NCBI RefSeq assembly: GCF_019884725.1
Contig: NZ_CP082322.1
Span: forward strand, 186,001-250,000
DNA length: 64,000 nt
From: Leucobacter tenebrionis
GTDB lineage: Bacteria > Actinomycetota > Actinomycetes > Actinomycetales > Microbacteriaceae
Reading direction: 5' to 3'
The position numbers and the translations under genes are program-made. The notes beneath the pieces were generated by a model that had not been told where the DNA came from, did no database searches, and saw nothing but the letters and a program-made list of their open reading frames with translations. Positions 43,378 to 54,655 of this stretch are shown here, one piece after another; the stretch's first letter is position 1, and the number at the start of each line of letters is the position of its first letter.

Positions 43378-44583
43378 GTGGCCGCAATGAGAGAAGTCGT
43401 CTACGTCGACGGGGTGCGCACCCCGTTCGGACGCGCCGGCGAAAAGGGCATGTACGCGGGGACCCGCGCCGACGACCTCGCGGTCAAGGCGCTGCAGGGC
43501 CTGCTCGAGCGCAACGAGGCGCTGCCGCTCGACCGCATCGACGACGTGGGGATCGCGGCGACGACGCAGCAGGGCGATCAGGGGCTCACCCTCGGCCGCA
43601 CGGTGGCTATGCTCGCCGGGCTGCCCGTCACCGTGCCGGGCTTCGCGCTCGACCGGATGTGCGCGGGGGCGCTCACCGTCGCGTCGTTCATGGGGGCCGC
43701 GATCGGATCCGGCCAGTACGACCTCGCGATCGCCGGTGGCGTCGAGCATATGGGGCGGCACCCCATCGGACTCGACGCCGATCCCAACCCCCGCTTCGTC
43801 GCGGAGAAGCTCGTGAGCCCCGACGCACTCAACATGGGCATCACCGCGGAGCGTCTGCACGACCGATTCCCCGAGCTCACCAAGGAGCGAGCCGACCGAT
43901 TCGGCATGCTCAGCCAGCACAAGGTGCAGGCGGCGTACGACCGCGGTGACATCCAGGCCGACCTGGTGCCCGTCGCCATGCGCTCCGAGAGCGGCTGGGG
44001 CCTCGCCACGGAGGACGAGGGCCGCCGTCCCGAGACCACGATGGAGGGCCTCGCGAACCTCAAGACGCCCTTCCGCCCTCACGGTCGCGTGACCGCGGGC
44101 AACGCCTCGCCGCTCACCGACGGGGCGACGGTATCGCTGCTCGCCGGAGCCGACACGGCCAAGGAACTGGGACTCAGTGCCAGGATGCGCCTCGTGGGTT
44201 TCGCCTTCGCGGGTGTGCAGCCCGAGGTGATGGGGCTCGGCCCCGTGCCCTCGACCGAGAAGGCGCTGAAGCGCGCGGGCCTCACCATCGACGACATCGG
44301 GCTCTTCGAGCTCAACGAGGCATTCGCGGTGCAGGTGCTCTCGTTCACCGATCACTTCGGGATCGCCGACGATGATCCGCGCATCAACCCGTGGGGCGGA
44401 GCGATCGCCTTCGGGCATCCCCTCGCGGCCTCCGGCGTGCGCCTGATGATCCAGCTCGCTCGCCAGTTCGAGCAGCGCCCCGACGTGCGCTACGGCATCA
44501 CCGCCATGTGCGTCGGCCTCGGCCAGGGCGGCACCGCCATCTGGGAGAATCCTCACTTCGACGGCAAGAAGGGCAAGAAGTAA
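43378..44583 (+). CDS. fadA: Acetyl-CoA acyltransferase (thiolase)
   Basis: This 401-aa thiolase catalyses the last step of beta-oxidation, cleaving 3-ketoacyl-CoA. The nucleophilic Cys95 is in DRMCAGAL, the catalytic His347 in GHPLAASG and the second Cys378 in CVGLGQGG. The start is GTG 43378 behind GGAGG. The stop is 5 nt before fadB, so the two subunits of the trifunctional-type complex are co-expressed. The C-terminus ends in a lysine-rich DGKKGKK. Confidence 0.95.
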   Translation: MAAMREVVYVDGVRTPFGRAGEKGMYAGTRADDLAVKALQGLLERNEALPLDRIDDVGIAATTQQGDQGLTLGRTVAMLAGLPVTVPGFALDRMCAGALTVASFMGAAIGSGQYDLAIAGGVEHMGRHPIGLDADPNPRFVAEKLVSPDALNMGITAERLHDRFPELTKERADRFGMLSQHKVQAAYDRGDIQADLVPVAMRSESGWGLATEDEGRRPETTMEGLANLKTPFRPHGRVTAGNASPLTDGATVSLLAGADTAKELGLSARMRLVGFAFAGVQPEVMGLGPVPSTEKALKRAGLTIDDIGLFELNEAFAVQVLSFTDHFGIADDDPRINPWGGAIAFGHPLAASGVRLMIQLARQFEQRPDVRYGITAMCVGLGQGGTAIWENPHFDGKKGKK

Positions 44584-44588
44584 CCGCC

Positions 44589-46724
44589 ATGACCGATTAC
44601 AGCAAGATCGATTTCTCGCCGATCATCGAGGCTTCGGCCGACGAGGTCGTCACCGAGGCGCACGTGCGCGACGTCGCGCTGCCCTCGGGAGGCACGCTCG
44701 CACTCATCACCCTCGACAACGGGCGCGACCACACGCGCCCCAACACGCTCGGCCCCCGCACCCTCCAGGGCCTCGAGCGGGTGCTCGATGAGCAGCGCGA
44801 CCGTGCGGCGGCCGGCGAGATCCGCGCCGTCGCCGTCACGGGCAAGCCCTTCATCTTCGCGGCGGGCGCCGACCTCTCGAAGGTGTCGACGCTCGCGACC
44901 GAGCAGAACGCGCGCCTCATGGCGCAGTACGGTCACCGAGTGCTGGGCAAGCTCCGCACGCTCGGCGTGCCCTCGTTCTCGTTCGTCAACGGGCTCGCGC
45001 TCGGCGGCGCGATGGAGATCGCACTGAACTCCGACTACCGCACGCTGGACTCGTCGGCGGCGGCTCTCGCCTTCCCGGAGGTCTTCCTCGGCATCATCCC
45101 CGGCTGGGGCGGCGCCACCCTCGTACCGAACCTCATCGGCATCGAGAAGGCGCTCGAGATCATCGTCTCGAACCCCCTCAAGAACAACCGCATGCTGAAG
45201 CCGGAGCAGGCCTACGAACTCGGCCTCTTCGACGCCATGTTCGGCGCCGCGAGCTTCCTCGAGCGGTCGGTCGCCTGGGCGGACGGCGTGCTCGAGGGCC
45301 GGATCAAGGTCGAGCGCCCGAACGTGCCGGGTAAGCTCGAGCGCCTCACCAAGTGGCCCGCCGCGATCAAGATCGCGCGCGACACCCTCAAGGCGCGCAT
45401 CGGCTCCACGCCCAAGGCTCCCTACGTTGCACTCGATCTGCTGAACGCCGCTCGCGACAACGACATCGAGCGCGGATTCGAGCGGGAGGACGAGGCGCTC
45501 GCGGAGCTGATCTCGGGCGACCAGTTCGCAGCCTCGGTCTACGCCTTCGACCTCGTGCAGAAGCGTGCGAAGCGGCCCGCCGGCGCACCCGATCGCGAGC
45601 TCGCTCGCCCGATCAAGAAGGTCGGCGTGATCGGCGCCGGACTCATGGCGAGCCAGTTCGCGCTGCTCTTCGCGCGCAAACTGCGGGTTCCCGTGCTGAT
45701 CACCGACCTCGACCAGGCCCGGGTCGACAAGGGCCTCGAGTACATCCGCGGCGAGATCGACAAGATGGAGCAGAAGGGCCGCCTCTCGTCCGACGACGCG
45801 AATCAGGTGCGCGCGCTCGTGAGCGGCACGACCGACAAGACGCTCTACGCCGACTGCGACTGGGTGATCGAGGCCGTCTTCGAGGAGCTCGGTGTGAAGC
45901 AGCAGGTGTTCGGCGAGATCGAGCCGATCATCTCCCCCGAGGCGATCATCGCCACCAACACCTCGTCGCTGTCGGTCGAGGAGATCGGCGCGAAGCTCGA
46001 ACACCCCGAGCGGCTCGTCGGCTTCCACTTCTTCAACCCCGTCGCCGTGATGCCGCTGATCGAGGTCGTGAAAGCTCCGGGCACCGATGATCCCACGCTC
46101 GCCACCGCGATGGCGGTCGCGAAGAAGCTCGGCAAGAGCGCCGTCATCACCGCGGACCGCCCCGGCTTCGTGGTGAACCGCCTGCTGGCGAAGGTCATGG
46201 GCGAGGCGGCCCGCGCCCTCGACGAGGGCACGCCCATGCCCGTGGTGGAGCGGGCGCTCGCGCCCATCGGCCTGCCCATGGGACCCTTCGAACTCATCGA
46301 CCTGGTGGGCTGGAAGGTCGCGGCGCACGTGCAGGACACCATGGTGCACGCCTTCCCCGAGCGCTTCTACGCCTCGGAGAACCTGCACCGGCTGGCCGAG
46401 GTCGACGCGCCGCTCGTCAAGACCAAGCTCGGCAAGGTCGAGGACCTGTCGAAGGCGGGTCGGAAGGCGATCACGGTCGGCAAGGACGCTGTCGGCGAGG
46501 AGGAGATCCTGCGCCGCGTCGAAGACGAGCTCGCGAACGAGATCAGGATCATGCTCGACGAGGGCGTGGTCGCCGCGGCCGAGGACATCGACCTCTGTCT
46601 GATCCTCGGCGCCGGCTGGCCGTTCCAGGCCGGCGGTGCGACCCCCTACCTCGACCGGGTCGGCGCAAGCGAGCGCGCCTTCGGAGGGGCCTTCCACGAG
46701 CCCCGCATCGCGGGATCGCGGTAG
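44589..46724 (+). CDS. fadB: 3-hydroxyacyl-CoA dehydrogenase/enoyl-CoA hydratase fusion
   Basis: This 711-aa bifunctional beta-oxidation enzyme has an N-terminal crotonase domain (about 1-250) with an oxyanion-hole segment FAAGADLSKV and PEVFLGIIPGWGGA. The NAD-binding domain begins near residue 340 with VGVIGAGLMASQF, where the usual third glycine is alanine. The catalytic region GFHFFNPVAVMPLIEVV follows, then two C-terminal dehydrogenase domains. ATG 44589 follows fadA closely, and its ribosome binding site lies inside the fadA end. Confidence 0.94.
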   Translation: MTDYSKIDFSPIIEASADEVVTEAHVRDVALPSGGTLALITLDNGRDHTRPNTLGPRTLQGLERVLDEQRDRAAAGEIRAVAVTGKPFIFAAGADLSKVSTLATEQNARLMAQYGHRVLGKLRTLGVPSFSFVNGLALGGAMEIALNSDYRTLDSSAAALAFPEVFLGIIPGWGGATLVPNLIGIEKALEIIVSNPLKNNRMLKPEQAYELGLFDAMFGAASFLERSVAWADGVLEGRIKVERPNVPGKLERLTKWPAAIKIARDTLKARIGSTPKAPYVALDLLNAARDNDIERGFEREDEALAELISGDQFAASVYAFDLVQKRAKRPAGAPDRELARPIKKVGVIGAGLMASQFALLFARKLRVPVLITDLDQARVDKGLEYIRGEIDKMEQKGRLSSDDANQVRALVSGTTDKTLYADCDWVIEAVFEELGVKQQVFGEIEPIISPEAIIATNTSSLSVEEIGAKLEHPERLVGFHFFNPVAVMPLIEVVKAPGTDDPTLATAMAVAKKLGKSAVITADRPGFVVNRLLAKVMGEAARALDEGTPMPVVERALAPIGLPMGPFELIDLVGWKVAAHVQDTMVHAFPERFYASENLHRLAEVDAPLVKTKLGKVEDLSKAGRKAITVGKDAVGEEEILRRVEDELANEIRIMLDEGVVAAAEDIDLCLILGAGWPFQAGGATPYLDRVGASERAFGGAFHEPRIAGSR

Positions 46725-46733
46725 CGTCGATCT

Positions 46734-46779
46734 CGCAGCAGGCCCCCTCGCCGGTCGATCGGCGAGGGGGCCTGCTGCG
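46734..46779. terminator. Terminator after fadB
   Basis: A perfect 20-bp stem (46734-46753 with 46760-46779) has a 6-nt loop GTCGAT. It is the longest perfect hairpin noted in the window and separates fadB from the convergent dxs. Confidence 0.85.
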
Positions 46780-46805
46780 TTAGGGGCCGAAGCCCTGCGC
46801 TCCGA

Positions 46806-48743
46806 TTACTCCGGGCGGGCGATCGGGATCCGCTTGCCCCGCACCTGGTCGGCGACCGCCGCGGCGATCTGCTCCGCGGTCAGCCCCGCATCGTGCAGCA
46901 GCTCGTCGCGGGAGGCGTGCTCGGGGAAGGCATCGGGGGTGCCGAGCTCGCTCACCGCGGTGTCGACGCCGGCGTCGCGCAGGGCCTGCCTGATCCTCGT
47001 GCCGACTCCGCCCACGCGAATCCCGTCTTCGATGCTGATCAGCAGCCGGTGGCTGCGGGCGAGCTCGGTCACGGAATCGGCGACCGGTACCACCCAGCGG
47101 GGATCCACGACCGTCGAGGTGATCCCCTGCTCGGCGAGCAGCGCGGCGGCGTCGAGCGCGACGCGGGCCATCGGGCCGACCGTCACGAAGAGCACGTCGG
47201 TCGCGCTGCCCTCGGCGCCGCCCTCACCGGGCTCGAGCAGCACGTCGACGCCGTCGGCCGTGCGGCGCACCGCGGGCACCGGCGCGCCGACCGCGCCCTT
47301 CGGGTATCGGATCACCGTGGGGCTGTCGTCGACCAGCACGGCCTCCCCCAGCAGTTCGCGCAGCACGGACTCGTCTCGCGGCGACGCGATCCTGATTCCG
47401 GGCACGATCTGGAGCGTCGCGAGGTCCCAGACGCCGTTGTGGCTCGCGCCGTCGGGGCCGGTGATGCCGGCGCGATCCAGCACGAAGGTGACGCCCGCGC
47501 GGTGCAGCGCGACGTCCATGAGCAGCTGATCGAAGGCCCGGTTCATGAACGTCGCGTAGACGGCGACGACGGGGTGCAGGCCGCCGTAGGCGAGACCGGC
47601 GGCGCTCGTCACAGCGTGCTGCTCGGCGATGCCGACGTCGTACACGCGCGCCGGGTGCTTCTCGGCGAGCAGGTCGAGCCCGGTCGGCGCGAGCATCGCC
47701 GCCGTGATACCCACGATCCGGTCGTCCGCCTCTGCGAGCTCGACGATGCGCTCGCGGAACACCGAGGTCCAGCTCGCGCCCGACGACGCCTGCACGGGGA
47801 CGCCGCTATCGGGGTCGATCTTGCCCACCGAGTGGAACTGGTCGGCCTCGTCGTTCTCGGCCGGCGCGTAGCCGCGCCCCTTCTCGGTGATGACGTGCAC
47901 GAGCGTGGGGCGCCCGTAGCCCTTCGCCTGGCGCAGACCCTGCTCGACGGCTTCGAGGTCGTGGCCGTCGATCGGGCCGACGTACTTGATGTCGAGGTTC
48001 GCGTAGAGATCCTGATTGTTGCTCGCGCGACTCGCGATGCCGCGCATGGCGCCGCGGGTGGCGCGATACACCGTGCGGCCGGGGGCGCCGAAGGCGGAGA
48101 AGAACTTCTCGCTGCCCTCCTGGAGGTCGCGGTAGCTCGACGAGGTGCGCACGCCGTTGAGGAAGCGCGCCATGCCGCCGATCGTCGGGGCGTACGAGCG
48201 GCCGTTGTCGTTCACGACGATCACGAGGTTGCGATCGTTGTCGTCCGTGATGTTGTTGAGGGCCTCCCACGTCATGCCCCCCGTGAGCGCGCCGTCGCCG
48301 ACCACCGCGACCACGTGGCGGTCGAGCTGCGACGGGTCGGTCTGCGCGCGCCGCGCGAACGCGCGCGAGATGCCGTCCGCCCAGCTCAGCGAACTGGACG
48401 CGTGCGAGCTCTCGACGATGTCGTGCTCGCTCTCGGCGCGCTGCGGGTAGCCGGCGAGCCCGCCCCGCTGCCGCAGCCGCGAGAAGTCCTTGCGGCCGGT
48501 GAGCAGCTTGTGCACGTAGCTCTGATGGCCGGTGTCGAAGACGATCGGGTCGCGAGGCGACTCGAAGACGCGGTGGATCGCGATCGTGAGTTCGACCACG
48601 CCGAGATTCGGGCCGAGGTGGCCGCCCGTCTTCGCGACCTCTGCGATCAGGAACTCGCGGATCTCGGCCGCGAGCTGGCGGCACTCCTCCGGAGTCAGCG
48701 CGTCGAGATCGCGAGGAGACTCGATTCGATCCAGGATCGCCAC
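46806..48743 (-). CDS. dxs: 1-deoxy-D-xylulose-5-phosphate synthase
   Basis: This 645-aa thiamine-diphosphate enzyme condenses pyruvate and glyceraldehyde 3-phosphate, the first step of the MEP isoprenoid pathway that also supplies uppS in this window. Signatures are DTGHQSYVHKLLTGR, the TPP motif GDGALTGGMTWEALNN, and the transketolase motif around DRAGITGPDGASHNG. The C-terminal transketolase-C domain ends near residue 630. GTG 48743 is 6 nt after GGAGG; longer starts extend past the conserved N-terminus. Confidence 0.96.
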   Translation of the reverse strand: MAILDRIESPRDLDALTPEECRQLAAEIREFLIAEVAKTGGHLGPNLGVVELTIAIHRVFESPRDPIVFDTGHQSYVHKLLTGRKDFSRLRQRGGLAGYPQRAESEHDIVESSHASSSLSWADGISRAFARRAQTDPSQLDRHVVAVVGDGALTGGMTWEALNNITDDNDRNLVIVVNDNGRSYAPTIGGMARFLNGVRTSSSYRDLQEGSEKFFSAFGAPGRTVYRATRGAMRGIASRASNNQDLYANLDIKYVGPIDGHDLEAVEQGLRQAKGYGRPTLVHVITEKGRGYAPAENDEADQFHSVGKIDPDSGVPVQASSGASWTSVFRERIVELAEADDRIVGITAAMLAPTGLDLLAEKHPARVYDVGIAEQHAVTSAAGLAYGGLHPVVAVYATFMNRAFDQLLMDVALHRAGVTFVLDRAGITGPDGASHNGVWDLATLQIVPGIRIASPRDESVLRELLGEAVLVDDSPTVIRYPKGAVGAPVPAVRRTADGVDVLLEPGEGGAEGSATDVLFVTVGPMARVALDAAALLAEQGITSTVVDPRWVVPVADSVTELARSHRLLISIEDGIRVGGVGTRIRQALRDAGVDTAVSELGTPDAFPEHASRDELLHDAGLTAEQIAAAVADQVRGKRIPIARPE

Positions 48744-48844
48744 TCGGTACCTCCGCTGTCGATTCCGGCTGGATGCGCCGGGCATCCCCTCAGTCTACCG
48801 CTCCGGAGCATGGTGGAAGCCCGACCGGCACGCTGCCCCCGTGC

Positions 48845-48921
48845 CGAGACCGACGCTTTCAGCGAGACCGACTTTTGTAGAGGCCCTGAAACAGTGCGTC
48901 TCGCTGAAACCGTCGGTCTCG
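48845..48921. repeat. Inverted array of 18-bp CGAGACCGAC units
   Basis: Two plus-strand units (48845-48862 and 48863-48880) and two minus-strand units (48921-48904 and 48903-48886) share the consensus CGAGACCGACGSTTTCAG. The outer 24-bp arms (48845-48868 and 48898-48921) match at 23 of 24 positions. The transcript could fold into a long hairpin upstream of dxs. Confidence 0.88.
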
Positions 48922-49119
48922 AGGTTTAGGGCTGTTCTCATGAATTCCGCACTGGCCGGCGACGAGCAGTTCACCGAGACCGAAGCAACAGTTCGGGATC
49001 TCCGGGCCTTCGTGCTCTCTGGTTTTCAGCGGAACACGACGCGTCACGACCCGTCAGCCGGCCTGAAGGGGTTGGCAGGCACACTCTTCGTCCGGTTGCC
49101 GCGGCTCGGCGGATACGGA

Positions 49120-49151
49120 AAAGGCCCGGGCGCCATCGCGCCCGGGCCTTT
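49120..49151 (-). terminator. Terminator of acnA
   Basis: A perfect 14-bp stem (49120-49133 with 49138-49151) is bounded by AAA and TTT, 28 nt past the acnA stop codon. Confidence 0.85.
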
Positions 49152-49178
49152 CCCGTCAGTCGGCTCTTATCGCCCCGC

Positions 49179-51866
<2,688 letters not shown>

Positions 51867-51923
51867 TGCAGTTCCTCCACTCATGTCCCGACACTCCGCA
51901 TCCGCGAGGTGCGCTGAGGCTAT

Positions 51924-51943
51924 TTATCTCGATGTCGAGATAA
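51924..51943. promoter_or_regulatory. Palindromic operator candidate of acnA
   Basis: TTATCTCGA-TG-TCGAGATAA is a perfect 9-bp inverted repeat 58 bp upstream of the acnA start. On the minus strand a TAGAAT hexamer (51949-51944) lies directly upstream of it and could be the -10, placing the palindrome over the transcription start. A dimeric repressor site is likely. I cannot name the regulator. Confidence 0.65.
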
Positions 51944-52019
51944 TTCTACACCGGATCCGGGTGTGCTCAGATCACTCTACCGGAGGGCGGAGCCCAGGCC
52001 CCGCTTCGATTTCACGGCG

Positions 52020-52772
52020 CTAATCATCAGATGATGTGGCGTCGTTCTTGGCGCTGTCGAGCGAGGCGGAGACGCGGCTGAGCACGAGCCAGGTCAGGAT
52101 CGCCGCGAGTGCGAACAGCGGAACGCCCATGAGCAGCCGGGCGAGTCCCAGCGCGTCGACCGCGGCGGCGTCGCCGCCCTGCGCTGCGAAGTAGAGCGGC
52201 AGCTGCACGGCGAGTCTCGCACCGAACGCCACGATCCAAAACACTGTGCAGAGGTTCGCGGCGCGCCGGAGCACGGGCGTCTTGCGCCACTCGGTGAGCG
52301 AACCGCGCAGGAAGCCGAGAAGCAGGCCGATGAGCGGCCAACCCACGAGCAGCGAGACGGCGTGCGCTGCGATCCACGCCGCGTTGATCCAGAAACCGGG
52401 CAGGTAGTAGTCCTCGCCGCGGCCGGTGAACAGCGTCACGCCGACGCAGACCACGACGCCGATCAGCCCCGACAGGGCGGCCTGGACCGGCTCGCGGCGG
52501 ATCAGGCGCCAACCGAAGGCCACCAGCGCCAGCGCGAGCGGGGCGATCGCGGATACGCGAGCGTCGCGGGTGAAGACGAAGACCGCCAGGTAGAGCGTCG
52601 CAGGCACGAGCGTCTCGGCGATCCCGCGCCAACCGCCGATCGCCTGCAGCACGCCGCGGGCGGAGACGCTCTCACCGCTGAGACCCGCCTCGACGACTCC
52701 CCCGAGGCCGCCTCGCGCCGCAGCCCCGCGCGGTGCGGCGCCCGCTCCAGCGTCGCGCTCCCCCTCGCTCAC
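52020..52772 (-). CDS. DUF3159 family membrane protein
   Basis: This 250-aa membrane protein has about six hydrophobic helices after a 40-residue glycine/alanine-rich N-terminus. GGWRGIAETLVPATLYLAVFVFTRDARVSAIAPLALAL and GRGEDYYLPGFWINAAW are DUF3159 features. The function is unknown; the gene accompanies DUF3710 and dut in most Actinobacteria. GTG 52772 overlaps the DUF3710 stop (GTGA). Confidence 0.9.
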   Translation of the reverse strand: MSEGERDAGAGAAPRGAAARGGLGGVVEAGLSGESVSARGVLQAIGGWRGIAETLVPATLYLAVFVFTRDARVSAIAPLALALVAFGWRLIRREPVQAALSGLIGVVVCVGVTLFTGRGEDYYLPGFWINAAWIAAHAVSLLVGWPLIGLLLGFLRGSLTEWRKTPVLRRAANLCTVFWIVAFGARLAVQLPLYFAAQGGDAAAVDALGLARLLMGVPLFALAAILTWLVLSRVSASLDSAKNDATSSDD

Positions 52773-53452
52773 GCCTCCTGAGCCCCGCTCCCGGGCGAGC
52801 CGTCGGCGGCGGGCGGGGTCTGGCGCTGCGCCTGCACGCCCGCGGGCACTCGGAGCGGCAGCAGCTCGCTCGGCGGCATCGGCTGCTCGCCGCGCACGAC
52901 CACGAGCTCTCGGAACAGATCGATCACGCGCTCGCGCGCGGCGGCATCGACCGCGGCCTTGCCCATGATCACTCCGCGCAGCATCCAGCGGGGGCCGTCG
53001 ACCGCCACGAAGCGGGCCACGCGAGAGCCGCCGCCCTGCTCAGCGGGAACCGGGGTCTGCGCCACCAGTTCGGGCCCGAGGTCGCCGGTTTCCTCGGCGA
53101 CCATCGCGCCCTGCGACGCCATCTGCTGCGCGAGATCCGCGCGCACGCCGTTCCAGAGACCGGTGCTCTTCGGCGCGGCGAACGCCTGCACCTGCAGCAG
53201 GGACTCCGCGTAGTCGAGCGAGACGGCGACGACGCGGTTCGCCCGCTCGTCAACCTCGAGGCGCAGCTGCAGCCCCTCCCGGGGTGCGACCTTGATGCCG
53301 CCCAGGTCGACGTAGGGGCGCATCGACGGCACCTCGCTCGCGTCGAACGGGCCGTTCTCTGCGCGGTCCTTGGGCGCCGACTTCGAATCGTCGATCTGGG
53401 GAGCCTGCGGTTCGCTCAGCTCGATCTCATCGGCCTGTCGTTCTTCGCTCAT
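52769..53452 (-). CDS. DUF3710 family protein
   Basis: This 227-aa soluble protein is conserved across Actinobacteria. It has a disordered acidic N-terminus, then GPFDASEVPSMRPYVDLGGIKVAPREGLQLRLEVDE, and GPRWMLRGVIMGKAA with a C-terminal VIDLFRELVVVRGEQPMPPSELLPL. The function is unknown. ATG 53452 follows AAGGAG by 9 nt. It lies in the dut-DUF3710-DUF3159 operon. Confidence 0.92.
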   Translation of the reverse strand: MSEERQADEIELSEPQAPQIDDSKSAPKDRAENGPFDASEVPSMRPYVDLGGIKVAPREGLQLRLEVDERANRVVAVSLDYAESLLQVQAFAAPKSTGLWNGVRADLAQQMASQGAMVAEETGDLGPELVAQTPVPAEQGGGSRVARFVAVDGPRWMLRGVIMGKAAVDAAARERVIDLFRELVVVRGEQPMPPSELLPLRVPAGVQAQRQTPPAADGSPGSGAQEA

Positions 53453-53516
53453 ACTCGAACACTCCTTGCTCGCGCCCGTTCCACCGGGCATTACGTCTGA
53501 TTATGCGGGCGCGGAC

Positions 53517-53954
53517 TCAGCCGCGCACCCCCGTCGAGCCGAACCCTCCCGCGCCGCGCTCGCTCGAGGGCAGCTCGTCGACCGGCACGAACACGGCTCG
53601 GGAGACCGGCGTGATGATCACCTGGGCGATGCGGTCGCCGACCTCGACCCGGAACGGCTGCTCCCGGTCCGTGTTGAGCAAGGTCACCTTGATCTCGCCA
53701 CGGTACCCGGCGTCGATCGTGCCCGGCGAGTTCACGACGGTGATGCCGTGCTTCGCCGCGAGGCCGCTGCGGGGCACGACGAACGCGGCGTAGCCCTCCG
53801 GCAGCGCGATCGCCACGCCGGTGCCGATCAGCGCGCGCTCCCCCGGCTGCAGCACCGCCGCCTCCGCGGAGAACAGATCGGCGCCTGCATCGTCGGAATG
53901 CGCGTACCGGGGCGGAACCTCGGCTCGGATGGGGATCTCTACGACATCGGTCAC
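53517..53954 (-). CDS. dut: dUTP diphosphatase
   Basis: This 145-aa trimeric dUTPase cleaves dUTP to dUMP, keeping uracil out of DNA. Motifs in order are HSDDAGADLFSAE (motif 1), PRSGLAAKHGI (motif 2), NSPGTIDAGYRGEI (motif 3), RIAQVII (motif 4) and RGAGGFGSTG (motif 5, a P-loop-like tail). The start is set at GTG 53954 because TAGCCT ends 6 nt upstream, giving a leaderless transcript; GTG 53960 is an alternative. Confidence 0.95.
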   Translation of the reverse strand: MTDVVEIPIRAEVPPRYAHSDDAGADLFSAEAAVLQPGERALIGTGVAIALPEGYAAFVVPRSGLAAKHGITVVNSPGTIDAGYRGEIKVTLLNTDREQPFRVEVGDRIAQVIITPVSRAVFVPVDELPSSERGAGGFGSTGVRG

Positions 53955-54044
53955 CCGCACAGGCTACCGGATCGAGCCAGGAACCCCTGTGAAGCCTGCC
54001 GGGGCATTCGGGGTTCTCGACACCGCGCGGAGGATAATGGAGGC

Positions 54045-54512
54045 ATGACGAGTCGAACCGCAGTAAATACCACCGCCCGCAGCTACCGGGAGCGGCTCGT
54101 ACCCGGGATCGGGTTCTTCATCGCGCTGCTGCTGCTCGTGCCGGCCGTCGCCCTCGTGCTGACGCCGGTCAACGCCGGGATCGCCCTGCCCACGGGCATC
54201 GCCGTCTACCTCATCGTCGCGGGCGCGATCACCCTCATGTGCCCCGTCGTCTCGGTGCAGAACGGGCGCCTCGTCGCGGGCCGCGCCGAGATCCCGGTGA
54301 GCGAGCTCGGGCGCATCGAACTCCTCGGTGCGGACGGTATGCGGGCCGCGATCGGCCCCGGCGTCGACGCGCGCAGCTACCTCGTCGTGCGCGGTTGGAT
54401 CCACCGCGGTGTGCGCATCGAGAACATCGACGCCGCAGATCCCGCGCCGCAGTGGATCATCACCACTCGCCACCCGCAGAAGCTCGCGGAGGCCATCGAG
54501 GCGGCGCGCTAG
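54045..54512 (+). CDS. DUF3093 family membrane protein
   Basis: This 155-aa protein has two adjacent N-terminal helices (about residues 20-42 and 48-68) and a soluble domain with VSVQNGRLVAGRAEIPVSELGRIELL and SYLVVRGWIHRGVRIEN, which matches DUF3093. The function is unknown; it is a partner of dut in Actinobacteria. GATAAT ends 6 nt before ATG 54045, so it is probably leaderless. It diverges from dut. Confidence 0.88.
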   Translation: MTSRTAVNTTARSYRERLVPGIGFFIALLLLVPAVALVLTPVNAGIALPTGIAVYLIVAGAITLMCPVVSVQNGRLVAGRAEIPVSELGRIELLGADGMRAAIGPGVDARSYLVVRGWIHRGVRIENIDAADPAPQWIITTRHPQKLAEAIEAAR

Positions 54513-54513
54513 G

Positions 54514-54637
54514 AATGCGAGGCCATCGGCAGGTCTAGCCCGCGCATTCCCGCGGCAGTGGCCGCGGCGCGGAATGCGCTAGAACGCCCGCGGCAGTGGC
54601 CGCACCGGCTTTCGCGCAAAACGCTGGCGCGTTTTGC
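54514..54637. repeat. Repeat-rich spacer with hairpins
   Basis: A 17-bp direct repeat CCCGCGGCAGTGGCCGC occurs at 54549-54565 and 54587-54603. GGAATGCG and CGCATTCC boxes alternate at 54514, 54543 and 54571. A 9-bp hairpin GCAAAACGC/GCGTTTTGC (54616-54637) is a likely terminator between the convergent DUF3093 and DUF4193 genes. Confidence 0.7.
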
Positions 54638-54655
54638 CTCAGCTCAAGCCGCGAT

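Larger units (their letters stand above)
48744..49178. other. Intergenic region between dxs and acnA
   Basis: These 435 bases have no convincing gene. They contain an inverted tandem repeat (48845-48921), the acnA terminator (49120-49151) and presumably the dxs promoter. Short open frames here have atypical composition and no recognisable product. Confidence 0.6.
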
